Shown one piece after another: positions 11,952 through 19,106 of a stretch of DNA of 64,000 nucleotides (the first letter of the stretch is position 1; each line of letters opens with the position of its first letter). Under the pieces are notes generated by a model. The model searched no databases. It had not been told where the DNA came from and saw only the letters and a program-made list of their open reading frames with translations. This DNA is from Erysipelothrix sp. HDW6C. GTDB lineage: Bacteria; Bacillota_I; Bacilli_A; Erysipelotrichales; Erysipelotrichaceae. Location of the stretch: positions 1,240,001-1,304,000 of the forward strand of contig NZ_CP049861.1 of assembly GCF_011299615.1 (NCBI RefSeq). The letters are read 5' to 3'. The position numbers and the translations under genes are program-made.

Positions 11952-11988
11952 ATTTTGTTATAATGAATGAGTAAAAAAGGAGAGTATC

Positions 11989-12297
11989 ATGGAAGGACTA
12001 GAACTACTAAGTTTTCAAATGATTTCATTTAACGGATCAGCACGTTCATGCTTTGTTGAAGCAATTACTGCTGCTAAAGAAGGCGACTTTGAGCGCGCAG
12101 AACAATTAATGGCTGAAGGTGAAGAACAATTCATTGAAGGACACCGTGTTCATGCGCAATTGATCCAACAAGAAGCTCAAGAAGGAAGCACAGCTGTTAA
12201 CCTATTGTTAATTCATGCTGAAGACCAAATGATGAGCGCAGAAGTATTGAAAATTATTGCTGCAGAACTAATTGACATTCATAAACGAATTCAATAA
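11989..12297 (+). CDS. PTS lactose/cellobiose-type IIA component
   Basis: 102 residues, all helical, the usual size for the trimeric lactose/cellobiose IIA. The phosphorylated histidine is H76 in NLLLIHAEDQMMSAE, which matches the family signature. It accepts phosphate from HPr-P and passes it to a IIB, presumably the one at 14415. It is monocistronic with its own cre-like site and terminator. No IIC permease or beta-glucosidase is next to it, so the sugar is unknown. Confidence 0.95.
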   Translation: MEGLELLSFQMISFNGSARSCFVEAITAAKEGDFERAEQLMAEGEEQFIEGHRVHAQLIQQEAQEGSTAVNLLLIHAEDQMMSAEVLKIIAAELIDIHKRIQ

Positions 12298-12318
12298 GAG
12301 CTGCGGCTCTTTTTTTTA
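12297..12318 (+). terminator. Intrinsic terminator after PTS IIA
   Basis: AAGAGC-TGCG-GCTCTT hairpin overlapping the stop codon, followed by a run of T. Confidence 0.9.
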
Positions 12319-12363
12319 TGGGGTTAGCATGGTACAATTTGAGAAAAGCGAGGGATTTATAAA

Positions 12364-12822
12364 ATGAATATGAGTGTCATTGTAGTAATAATTGCAAAAT
12401 TAGTAATTGCGGTACTTTATGGTTTTGAATTCATGCGATACAATCGTGCCAAAAGATTGGACAACACGATTAAAGTGAAATTTGATATCCGATCATGGAT
12501 TGAAGTTATTGTTGTCGGGGGTCTAAATATCGGTCTGATGGTTTACCCAAATGTGGAACAAAATGTTGTTTTTCTTACGTTTTATGCATTTGTTATGCTA
12601 GCTGTTACGTTCTTCCACACACGCCGCCTTGTAGTGATTGGAAAGAAAGTGATTTTTATTTTGGAACATTCATTCAAGTTGACAGATTTGTCACGTGTGA
12701 CCTATGAAAAAGGTGTCATGAAATTTCTCATCAAAGGACAAGCATTTAAACTCCGTCTTCCGCTCGGTGATATGGAATACGTGATGCAACGCTTATCGGG
12801 CAAGTACTACAAAAAGGGGTAA
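12364..12822 (+). CDS. Membrane protein of unknown function, partner of the HerA-like ATPase
   Basis: 152 residues; I do not recognise a family. There are an N-terminal membrane helix (about 3-22), two more near 48-85 (VIVVGGLNIGLMVYP and VVFLTFYAFVMLAVTFF), and a C-terminal ~65-residue soluble part of short beta strands ending in the basic tail KYYKKG. The tail region is reminiscent of a small PH-like membrane domain but this is only an impression. It ends three bases before the HerA-like ATPase, so the two are co-expressed. Confidence 0.8.
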   Translation: MNMSVIVVIIAKLVIAVLYGFEFMRYNRAKRLDNTIKVKFDIRSWIEVIVVGGLNIGLMVYPNVEQNVVFLTFYAFVMLAVTFFHTRRLVVIGKKVIFILEHSFKLTDLSRVTYEKGVMKFLIKGQAFKLRLPLGDMEYVMQRLSGKYYKKG

Positions 12823-12825
12823 AAC

Positions 12826-14331
12826 ATGATTAAAGATGGTAAAATCTGGATTGCACAAAATGATGATTCAGTCTACTTATTTCCGAAACAACTGAATCGT
12901 CATGGATTAATTACAGGAGCTACAGGAACGGGTAAAACAGTTACTTTAAAGGTTCTTGTTGAAGCATTGAGTGAACTGGGAGTTCCAACATTTCTTGCAG
13001 ATATAAAGGGAGATGTTTCTGGACTTGCTGCCATTGGTGTAAGTAATGAAAATGTTGACAAGCGCGTCGAAAAATTTGCAATCAATGATTTTTCACACAA
13101 GGCATTTCCGGTTGTGTTTTGGGACATTTTTGGCGAATCTGGAATTCCAATTCGAACAACAATATCCGATATGGGCCCAATCATGCTTTCAAAACTCTTG
13201 GAATTAAATGAAACACAAGCAAGTATACTAACACTTCTATTTAAAATTGCGGATGAACAGGGACTGCTTCTATTGGATTTCAAAGACTTAAAAGCAGCAC
13301 TTGATTTTGTATCAAAAAATGCCAAGGAACTTGAATCTCAATACGGTTATATGTCTTCACAGTCAATCGGTGCGGTTATTCGAAAACTCATTTATCTTGA
13401 AGAGCAGGGTGCGGATATTTTCTTTGGTGAACCTGCACTTGATATCTTTGATTGGATTGCCCATGACAGTTCGGGAAAGGGAATCATTAACATACTCCAT
13501 GCAGTAAAACTCTTCCACACCCCAGTACTCTACGCAACCTTCTTGTTATGGATGCTATCTGAATTATTTGAGATGCTTCCAGAGGTTGGTGATCTTGAAA
13601 AGCCCAAAATTGTATTCTTCTTTGACGAAGCACATCTGCTTTTTAAAGATATGCCAAAGAGTCTTATTGATCGCATTGAGTTGGTCGTTAAATTAATCCG
13701 TTCAAAAGGTGTCGGAGTCTTTTTTATAACACAAAATCCCGCAGATATTCCAGATATCGTGCTAAGCCAGCTCGGAAACCGTGTCCAACATGCTCTTCGA
13801 GCCTATACTCCAGGAGAGCAAAAACAAGTCAAAGCCGCTGCCAATGCATTTCGGGTTAATCCTGCGTTCGATACTGCAACTGTTATTACAGAACTTGCGA
13901 CCGGTGAGGCGCTGGTATCTTCACTTGATGAAAATGGCATCCCCACGGTTGTTGAACGTGCATTCATACTTCCACCGCAAAGTTTTATGGGTGAGATAGA
14001 TTCTGCACACCGTACTCAGCTCATCGCAATGAGTCCTTTGAATGCAAAATATCGTGAAGCGATTGATCGCGAATCCGCATTTGAACTTCTCTCTGCAAAA
14101 CAACTTGAAGCAGAGGAAATGGCACAGCAAGCTGAAAAACAAGCACAGGTAGCGAAACAATTGGCAGATGAGGCAAAAGAAAACGAGAAAGCAAAACGGC
14201 AAGCAAAACAAAGCCAAAAAAACAACCCACTCACGAAAGGTTTCAATTCTGCAGTGACTTCAATGGGCCGTGAAATAGGACGTTCAATTGTCAGAGGGAT
14301 TCTTGGGACCTTTGGTGGAAAGAAACGATAA
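12826..14331 (+). CDS. HerA/FtsK-superfamily ATPase, DUF853 (YjgR) family
   Basis: 501 residues. Walker A is GATGTGKTV (31-39). Walker B is KIVFFFDEAHLLF, near residues 262-274, followed by the sensor FFITQNPADIPDIVLSQLG. The LVTGLADIKGDVSGLA-type region after Walker A and the GGKKR-ending basic tail, preceded by a Glu/Ala/Lys-rich coiled coil (about 420-475), match YjgR-like proteins. These are predicted DNA or membrane-translocating hexameric motors of unknown function. It follows a membrane-protein gene and precedes an independent PTS IIB. Confidence 0.9.
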   Translation: MIKDGKIWIAQNDDSVYLFPKQLNRHGLITGATGTGKTVTLKVLVEALSELGVPTFLADIKGDVSGLAAIGVSNENVDKRVEKFAINDFSHKAFPVVFWDIFGESGIPIRTTISDMGPIMLSKLLELNETQASILTLLFKIADEQGLLLLDFKDLKAALDFVSKNAKELESQYGYMSSQSIGAVIRKLIYLEEQGADIFFGEPALDIFDWIAHDSSGKGIINILHAVKLFHTPVLYATFLLWMLSELFEMLPEVGDLEKPKIVFFFDEAHLLFKDMPKSLIDRIELVVKLIRSKGVGVFFITQNPADIPDIVLSQLGNRVQHALRAYTPGEQKQVKAAANAFRVNPAFDTATVITELATGEALVSSLDENGIPTVVERAFILPPQSFMGEIDSAHRTQLIAMSPLNAKYREAIDRESAFELLSAKQLEAEEMAQQAEKQAQVAKQLADEAKENEKAKRQAKQSQKNNPLTKGFNSAVTSMGREIGRSIVRGILGTFGGKKR

Positions 14332-14343
14332 CAAGAAAACGAT

Positions 14344-14357
14344 TGTTAACGCTTTCT
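14344..14357 (+). promoter_or_regulatory. cre-like operator at the PTS IIB promoter
   Basis: TGTTAACGCTTTCT matches 12 of 14 positions of the cre consensus. It sits about 26 bases upstream of TATAAT (14383-14388). Together with the site at 11938 it suggests IIA and IIB answer to the same regulator although they are separate transcripts. Confidence 0.55.
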
Positions 14358-14414
14358 TATAGACTCACGTGAATTTAATTGTTATAATGTTGTTGTAGTA
14401 TCAAGGAGGGTTTT

Positions 14415-14717
14415 ATGAGAAAAATCATTTTACTTTGTTCAGCAGGAATGTCAACAAGTATCTTAGTAACTAAGATGCAAGAAGCAGCTGCAGCACAAAA
14501 CTACGACGTTGAAATTTCAGCGCATTCAGTTAGCGAAGCATCACGCGTTGGTGCAGATGCAGATATCATTTTGTTAGGACCACAAGTTCGTTTTAACTTG
14601 AGCACAGTCCAAAAACAACTTCCTGAGAAACCAATCGAAGTTATCGATATGCGTGCATACGGTACCATGAACGGTGAAGCTGTTATTGCCGAAGTTAAAA
14701 AAGTATTAGGTGACTAG
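14415..14717 (+). CDS. PTS lactose/cellobiose-type IIB component
   Basis: 100 residues with the P-loop-like cysteine motif RKIILLCSAGMSTSILVTKM; C8 is the phosphorylated cysteine. It has the low-molecular-weight phosphatase-like IIB fold. SD AAGGAGGG upstream. It probably works with IIA at 11989 and a IIC encoded elsewhere. It is monocistronic between a cre-like promoter and a terminator. Confidence 0.95.
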   Translation: MRKIILLCSAGMSTSILVTKMQEAAAAQNYDVEISAHSVSEASRVGADADIILLGPQVRFNLSTVQKQLPEKPIEVIDMRAYGTMNGEAVIAEVKKVLGD

Positions 14718-14721
14718 TCAT

Positions 14722-14752
14722 AAAAAAATGTTAGGCAACTAACATTTTTTTT
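14722..14752 (+). terminator. Intrinsic terminator after PTS IIB
   Basis: AAAAATGTTAG-GCAA-CTAACATTTTT hairpin with a long T run. Confidence 0.92.
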
Positions 14753-14772
14753 AATTTAAAAGGAGTATAGAA

Positions 14773-15189
14773 ATGAAACCAACAATTATTTATTGGACAG
14801 GGTCTGGGAATACTCAGATTATTGCGGATGCGATTCAGGAATCCGTTGAAGCGCTCGGTTACGAATGTCCAAGTAATTATGTCAGTGATGTCCAAGCATC
14901 AGATGTTGCGGATGCTGATTTGTTCTTTTTAGGATGCCCAGCAATGTCGGGTGAAGATGTCGAAGAATATGAATTCCGTCCATTCCTAGATGACTTAAAG
15001 CCATTGATCACTGGAAAGAAAGTCGTCTTATTTGGATCCTATGATTGGGGTGACGGGGAATGGATGATCAATTGGAATCAAGAGATGGTCGATGCAAACA
15101 TTACAGTTGCTGAGAAAATTCAAGTGCAATGGGAACCAACAGAAGAACAGATAGAAACCATAAAAGCAACTGTAACAAGTCTATTCTAA
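14773..15189 (+). CDS. Flavodoxin
   Basis: 138 residues with the FMN phosphate loop TIIYWTGSGNTQIIADAI, the second loop FFLGCPAMSGEDVEEYEF and the 90s-loop FGSYDWGDGEWM. All are placed as in short-chain flavodoxins. It would carry electrons at low potential. SD AAAGGAGTA before ATG. It has a TGSGNT loop preceded by Trp in place of the more usual Ser/Tyr, which is within the family's range. Monocistronic. Confidence 0.93.
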   Translation: MKPTIIYWTGSGNTQIIADAIQESVEALGYECPSNYVSDVQASDVADADLFFLGCPAMSGEDVEEYEFRPFLDDLKPLITGKKVVLFGSYDWGDGEWMINWNQEMVDANITVAEKIQVQWEPTEEQIETIKATVTSLF

Positions 15190-15252
15190 ATGAAAATTCT
15201 TTCAAGAATGAAAGAACGGTGTAAATATTTGTAACAAATGATGTAAATTCTG

Positions 15253-15280
15253 TTGACACATCACTTTTTAAGTGTATAAT
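15253..15280 (+). promoter_or_regulatory. Strong sigma-A promoter of the candidate small RNA
   Basis: Perfect TTGACA (15253-15258), 16-base spacer and perfect TATAAT (15275-15280). No protein-coding gene starts within 180 bases, and a terminator lies in between. Confidence 0.85.
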
Positions 15281-15286
15281 GTACTT

Positions 15287-15437
15287 ATAGATAGCAAAAC
15301 TATCTTAATAATACTTGTCCTCAAACGGTGATTCGTTCAACTCTATTTCCTCAATTATGAAACCTAAATTTCCTCCATAAATGTAGAAACGAATCGTCTC
15401 CTAATAAAACACACCACAGGGTGTGTTTTATTATGTT
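15287..15437 (+). ncRNA. Candidate trans-acting small RNA with four anti-Shine-Dalgarno motifs
   Basis: About 150 bases between a consensus promoter and a strong intrinsic terminator (AAAACACACC-ACAG-GGTGTGTTTT, 15406-15429, then a T-rich tail). It has no convincing ORF. Pyrimidine motifs complementary to the SD recur at 15318-15322 (TCCTC), 15346-15352 (TTTCCTC), 15368-15376 (ATTTCCTCC) and 15397-15402 (TCTCCT). Two lie in a large loop closed by GATTCGTT (15330-15337) and its complement AACGAATC (15388-15395). A small 5' hairpin TAGATAG-CAAAA-CTATCTT precedes them. This is the design of SD-blocking sRNAs such as streptococcal csRNAs. The identity is an inference. Confidence 0.65.
15406..15437 (+). 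terminator. Intrinsic terminator of the small RNA
   Basis: Ten-base perfect stem with an ACAG loop, followed by ATTATGTTTT. It separates the small RNA from coaD. Confidence 0.9.
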
Positions 15438-15469
15438 TTGTTGTATAATTGTTCAAGAGAGGTATCACT

Positions 15470-15946
15470 ATGAAAGTTATGTATCCTGGCTCCTTTGATC
15501 CAATCACAACCGGCCATCTTGATTTAATTGAGCGTTGTTCACGAATGTTTGATGAGGTAATTGTCGCAATAATGGTTAATGAAAGTAAAAGCGGTACGTT
15601 CTCAAGAGAAGAACGCTTAGAAATTGCTAACGAATGTGTTGCCCACCTTGATAATGTTACCGTCGAAATTGGAAATGGGCTTACCGCTGATTTTGCCGTT
15701 AAACGCAATTGCAACGTTCTTGTCCGCGGTATTCGTGCTGTCATGGATTATGAGTATGAGCTTCAACAAGCAACCGCCAACCGTGTCCTTATTAAAGATC
15801 TGGAAACATTGTTTCTGGTTGCAGATCCAAAGTACTCACACATCTCATCATCGGTTGCGCGAGAAGTAGCACGCTATGGTGGTAATTTGGAGGGGTTTGT
15901 ACCCGCAAATGTTGCTACAAGACTCTACAAATATTATAAGGAATAA
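15470..15946 (+). CDS. coaD: Phosphopantetheine adenylyltransferase
   Basis: 158 residues. It carries out the fourth step of coenzyme A synthesis, transferring AMP to 4'-phosphopantetheine. The nucleotidyltransferase motif is MYPGSFDPITTGHLDLIERC, with TTGH the HxGH-type ATP site. RGIRAVMDYEYELQQATANR and the C-terminal ISSSVAREVARYGG are strongly conserved. I chose ATG 15470 because GAGAGG lies about 11 bases upstream and the family starts here; the upstream TTG at 15449 overlaps a TATAAT. A hairpin follows before tRNA-Arg. Confidence 0.97.
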   Translation: MKVMYPGSFDPITTGHLDLIERCSRMFDEVIVAIMVNESKSGTFSREERLEIANECVAHLDNVTVEIGNGLTADFAVKRNCNVLVRGIRAVMDYEYELQQATANRVLIKDLETLFLVADPKYSHISSSVAREVARYGGNLEGFVPANVATRLYKYYKE

Positions 15947-15950
15947 ACAA

Positions 15951-15972
15951 AAAGAGTATCTTAGATACTCTA
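15951..15972 (+). terminator. Weak intrinsic terminator after coaD
   Basis: GAGTATC-TTA-GATACTC hairpin followed only by ATATTTG, so termination may be partial and read into tRNA-Arg. Confidence 0.5.
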
Positions 15973-15977
15973 TATTT

Positions 15978-16052
15978 GTCCTCGTAGTAAAACGGATATT
16001 ACAAGACCCTCCTAAGGTTTAGTTCTAGGTTCGATTCCTAGCGGGGACGCCA
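15978..16052 (+). tRNA. tRNA-Arg (CCT anticodon)
   Basis: 75 bases with CCA encoded. Acceptor GTCCTCG pairs with CGGGGAC, anticodon stem AGACC / GGTTT encloses CTCCTAA giving CCT, and the T stem CTAGG / CCTAG encloses TTCGATT. It reads AGG codons. Confidence 0.95.
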
Positions 16053-16062
16053 AAAAACCGTT

Positions 16063-16087
16063 AAACGACTCATTATGAGTCGTTTTT
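16063..16087 (+). terminator. Intrinsic terminator after tRNA-Arg (CCT)
   Basis: AAACGACTC-ATTAT-GAGTCGTTTTT hairpin and T tail. Confidence 0.9.
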
Positions 16088-16146
16088 ACTTGAATTCTCA
16101 CTAAGGTGTTATAAAATTAGTATACAAATAGGAAGGTGAGTCCTGT

Positions 16147-16665
16147 ATGAGAAAATATCTTCTTGAAACGAAACGCATTGGATTTTCAACGTGGCATCAG
16201 GATGATTTATATCTTGCGCAATCGCTGTGGGGAAATCCAGGTGTAACACAGTTTATTGTTGCTAACGGTATTATGGATGAAGCGGCAATTCACAAGCGTC
16301 TTTATGATGAGATTACGATGTTTATGAATTTTGGAATTCAATATTATCCAATCTTTGAGTTGGACAGCGGCATGTTTATAGGATGCTGTGGAGTACGTCC
16401 ATACGCAGATAAACAAAATACTTTTGAAGTGGGTGTTCATCTTTGTGAATCCAGTTGGGGCCAAGGATTCGCTCGTGAAGCCGTTACAGGCATAATTGAC
16501 TATGCGACAGAAACCCTAGGGATTGCAAATATCGTTGCCGGTCACCATCCAAATAATATGGGTTCACAGACGCTACTTAAGTCAGTTGGATTTGTATATC
16601 AGACTGAAGTCTTGTATCCTCCTACTGGGTTGTATCATCCGCTGTACTCGCTAGAGATAAAGTAA
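16147..16665 (+). CDS. GNAT-family N-acetyltransferase (RimJ/RimL type)
   Basis: 172 residues. It starts LLETKRIGFSTWHQDDLYLA, like the LxTxRLxLRxxxxxD start of RimJ/RimL-type enzymes. The acetyl-CoA loop is CESSWGQGFAREAVTGIIDY, and the C-terminal IVAGHHPNNMGSQTLLKSVGF is the usual N-x-x-S-x-x-x-L-x-x-x-G-F block. It would acetylate a protein N-terminus or a small amine; the substrate is unknown. It is monocistronic, with SD GGAAGGTG about ten bases before ATG. Confidence 0.9.
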   Translation: MRKYLLETKRIGFSTWHQDDLYLAQSLWGNPGVTQFIVANGIMDEAAIHKRLYDEITMFMNFGIQYYPIFELDSGMFIGCCGVRPYADKQNTFEVGVHLCESSWGQGFAREAVTGIIDYATETLGIANIVAGHHPNNMGSQTLLKSVGFVYQTEVLYPPTGLYHPLYSLEIK

Positions 16666-16669
16666 ACGG

Positions 16670-16702
16670 AAGGCAAGATTATTGTGCAATCTTGCCTTTT
16701 TT
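16670..16702 (+). terminator. Intrinsic terminator between convergent genes
   Basis: AAGGCAAGATT / AATCTTGCCTT stem with a T tail on the + side. It is A-rich on the other side, so it may serve both converging transcripts. Confidence 0.85.
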
Positions 16703-16718
16703 ATATTCAGTTGAACTT

Positions 16719-17462
16719 TTAATCAATGGTGCTTGAAATATCTTGTATTCCGCTGTTATGCTCGAAAATGCTTCCTTTAGCAATGGTGATATAAGTATTA
16801 CAAACCGATGCAGCAGCAGTTATTGATGTTGTTGTGAGAATAATGGTTATCTTGAGTTTTTGAATTACGAACAAGAGTTTCTTCAGTGCAAGTGTATCGT
16901 TTGGAAAGGCATCGATATCTATGAATAAAAGAGTGGGACGTTGTAGTACAGCACAAATGATAGCGAACCCAAGTTGTTGTGAGTATGAAAGTGAGCTTAC
17001 AGATTGAGATGTGTCTTCGAGCTGTATCGAATCAAGAAGAATTAGGATTGAGTGTGGATCAAGCGATTGTTCGGTGGTAATGTTTGCCAAGACTTGTGCA
17101 ATCGAGAGTTTAGAATTAATATGAATAGAGTCCATCAGAATTCCGATTTTTTCATGAAGTGAAGCATCCCATAGATCAATGGGCTTTCCAAGAATTGAAA
17201 TAATACCGCTTGTTGCCACGAGTTGTCCAGTTAGCAATTTAATGATTGTTGTTTTTCCTGCCTTAGCTGGACCGACAATTCCGAAAATCTCACCCCTCAA
17301 TACCTTAAAGGTGAGGTTGTTAATTGCAAAGGAATCAGAAAGTGGGCGAGTAAGATGGTGGGAGGACAAGATTGGTCTTGCCATAGTGTTACGTACAACG
17401 GGTTTTTCGGGCATATAGATATTTATCATTGAAATCATCAAATCTTTAAATACCATCTTCAC
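16719..17462 (-). CDS. ABC-type ATPase-like protein with degenerate catalytic motifs
   Basis: 247 residues with the fold of an ABC nucleotide-binding subunit but eroded chemistry. Walker A is kept (GPAKAGKTT, 64-72). The signature LSGGQ is LSYSQ (158-162). After the Walker B aspartate (LLFID, 178-182) the catalytic Glu is replaced by Ile183. The switch histidine is Thr in IILTTTS (208-214). It probably binds but does not efficiently hydrolyse ATP. No permease gene adjoins it. Start is GTG 17462 or ATG 17456. It is transcribed away from the Rgg-type regulator, and may be regulatory rather than a transporter part. Confidence 0.75.
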   Translation of the reverse strand: MKMVFKDLMISMINIYMPEKPVVRNTMARPILSSHHLTRPLSDSFAINNLTFKVLRGEIFGIVGPAKAGKTTIIKLLTGQLVATSGIISILGKPIDLWDASLHEKIGILMDSIHINSKLSIAQVLANITTEQSLDPHSILILLDSIQLEDTSQSVSSLSYSQQLGFAIICAVLQRPTLLFIDIDAFPNDTLALKKLLFVIQKLKITIILTTTSITAAASVCNTYITIAKGSIFEHNSGIQDISSTID

Positions 17463-17628
17463 AGCACCTCTTTCGCTAAATGTCTTTTAGATATCGTATC
17501 AAATTCACAAGGTTAGTGGTTGTAGCATAAATTATACTTGTTTTTGAAAGAAATAATCATCAAAATAGTTGAAACCATAAAGAATACTTAACGTTACATG
17601 TTAAAATAAAAGATATTTGGAGGTAAAC

Positions 17629-18504
17629 ATGAGCGCATTCGGTCTAACATTTAAAGAAATACGTCAAGAAAAGAACTATAACTTAAAAGAGGTCGCTGCT
17701 GATATTGTTTCAGTAACGACGCTTTCGACGTTTGAAAACGGTCATACAGATATTAAACTTTCTAATTTTATGCGCTTACTCAATCGCATTAACTGTACCT
17801 TCGATGAGTTTTCATTTCGATTCAAGGGCGAGGCAATCTTTGATATCAATCGTCTTATAAAGGAGTTTATTGACGTGGGCGGCAATCGCAATGATAATGG
17901 CGCCAAACTTCGCAAGAGTCGGCATTATGCGAAATTATACGATGAATTTGGTATTGATACATTTAATCATATGGCCATTCTCTTCGAATTTTACGGATCG
18001 AAGGCAGCCTTAAATGATTTTGAAAAAGTCGATGTAATTAAGAACTATCTTAAGCGCGTTGAGTCCTGGGATAAATATGAAATTTTCTTATTTCATTGCA
18101 TGTCCTTTACATTCACACCGGATGAACTCATTGATTTTAACCGTTACTTTCTACGCGTTACAAAGAACTATAAAGTATCTCCCAGCGTTGATGTTGGTGA
18201 AATTATATTGAATCAGAGTCTTACGTTTGTTCGTAATGAATCGTTTGAACATGCACAAAGGATGCTTGATTACTTTCATGAGGTTGTCCCTGATTTTGAT
18301 TTTACAAATCATGGTCTCATGCTTTTATCATCTTTCATAAAGGGCTTAATTATGATTTCAACGGGTGACGCTTCGGGAAAGGTTCTTTGCGATCAGTATG
18401 TAGATGTTTTAAATTTGGATTCGAGTCTTACAGAAACGAGCAATCAGATGTTGTTTTGGCTTGATCGTGCACAATTATATGCACAAGAGAATGCCATTTC
18501 TTAG
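17629..18504 (+). CDS. Rgg/GadR/MutR-type transcriptional regulator
   Basis: 291 residues. The N-terminal helix-turn-helix (about residues 3-60: FKEIRQEKNYNLKEVAAD, then TTLSTFENGHTDIKLSNF) is followed by about 220 helical residues of TPR-like repeats, the layout of Rgg-type peptide-responsive regulators. I chose ATG 17629 with GGAGG at 17619-17623 upstream; the TTG at 17617 overlaps that SD. It is divergent from the degenerate ABC ATPase across 166 bases. I found no convincing signalling-peptide gene nearby, so the ligand is open. Confidence 0.82.
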   Translation: MSAFGLTFKEIRQEKNYNLKEVAADIVSVTTLSTFENGHTDIKLSNFMRLLNRINCTFDEFSFRFKGEAIFDINRLIKEFIDVGGNRNDNGAKLRKSRHYAKLYDEFGIDTFNHMAILFEFYGSKAALNDFEKVDVIKNYLKRVESWDKYEIFLFHCMSFTFTPDELIDFNRYFLRVTKNYKVSPSVDVGEIILNQSLTFVRNESFEHAQRMLDYFHEVVPDFDFTNHGLMLLSSFIKGLIMISTGDASGKVLCDQYVDVLNLDSSLTETSNQMLFWLDRAQLYAQENAIS

Positions 18505-18594
18505 TTTGAAAGTCTTTCCCCCTTGAATGCTTCATAGATAAATCATCCAATTTTCTGTATAATATGAAAGTAATACCCCTTTAGGAGGAACATA

Positions 18595-19011
18595 ATGAAA
18601 AAAATATTACCAATTTTAGCAACGCTATTGGTTTTGGTTGGATGTAGTAGTGGTTCAAAAGGAACGACAACTGTTTGTACAGCAGATGAGAAAGTTGATT
18701 TCATGCCTCATGAATACACATTTATACATGACGAAGACTTGTTGAAGCAAATGAATGTTAAGATTAACATTGTTGCGCCATCAAAGGATGAAGCAGATGC
18801 GTTTGTGAAGGAACTTGAAGGTGAGACTGAGGATTATGGTTTTACAGTTGAGCGTCTATCTGATTTAGAATTCCAAATGCTTTACACCTTAGATGCAGAA
18901 AAAGATGCTCAAGATATTGCCAGTATGATTAGTGATGGAAGAGATATCAAAGATATAAAAATCAGTGAGACTATTGCAGACTTTGAAGCAAATAACTTTA
19001 CGTGTAAGTAA
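18595..19011 (+). CDS. Small lipoprotein, possibly YehR/DUF1307-like
   Basis: 138 residues. The signal peptide KKILPILATLLVLVGCSSG has lipobox LVGC, with lipidation at C17. The mature part is acidic, with an early VCTADEKVDFM and a late FEANNFTCK containing a second cysteine pair. It is a surface-anchored protein of unknown function; similarity to YehR-type lipoproteins is an impression. SD AGGAGG and TATAAT near 18559. Monocistronic with its own terminator. Confidence 0.8.
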   Translation: MKKILPILATLLVLVGCSSGSKGTTTVCTADEKVDFMPHEYTFIHDEDLLKQMNVKINIVAPSKDEADAFVKELEGETEDYGFTVERLSDLEFQMLYTLDAEKDAQDIASMISDGRDIKDIKISETIADFEANNFTCK

Positions 19012-19040
19012 CAAAGCATGCTAAGATGTAAATAATTTAG

Positions 19041-19070
19041 GCTATTACTTGTATAGAGTGATAGCTTTTC
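19041..19070 (+). terminator. Intrinsic terminator after the small lipoprotein
   Basis: GCTATTAC / GTGATAGC stem (one G-T pair) followed by TTTTC. Confidence 0.7.
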
Positions 19071-19106
19071 TGTACTACTAATCATTAATTTAAGGAAAGA
19101 ATCACG

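Noticed and set aside
12900-13325. 141-codon minus-strand frame opposite the HerA-like ATPase
   Set aside because: Serine-rich shadow translation of the sense codons without a start signal.
15358-15381. Seven-codon ORF inside the candidate small RNA (MKPKFPP)
   Set aside because: No SD precedes it and its codons are mostly the anti-SD motif, so RNA-level function is the simpler reading.
17513-17578. Minus-strand 21-residue hydrophobic ORF between the ABC ATPase and the Rgg-type regulator, possible signalling peptide
   Set aside because: No Shine-Dalgarno sequence, its 3' half contains the ATPase promoter region, and it lacks the usual charged start of such peptides.
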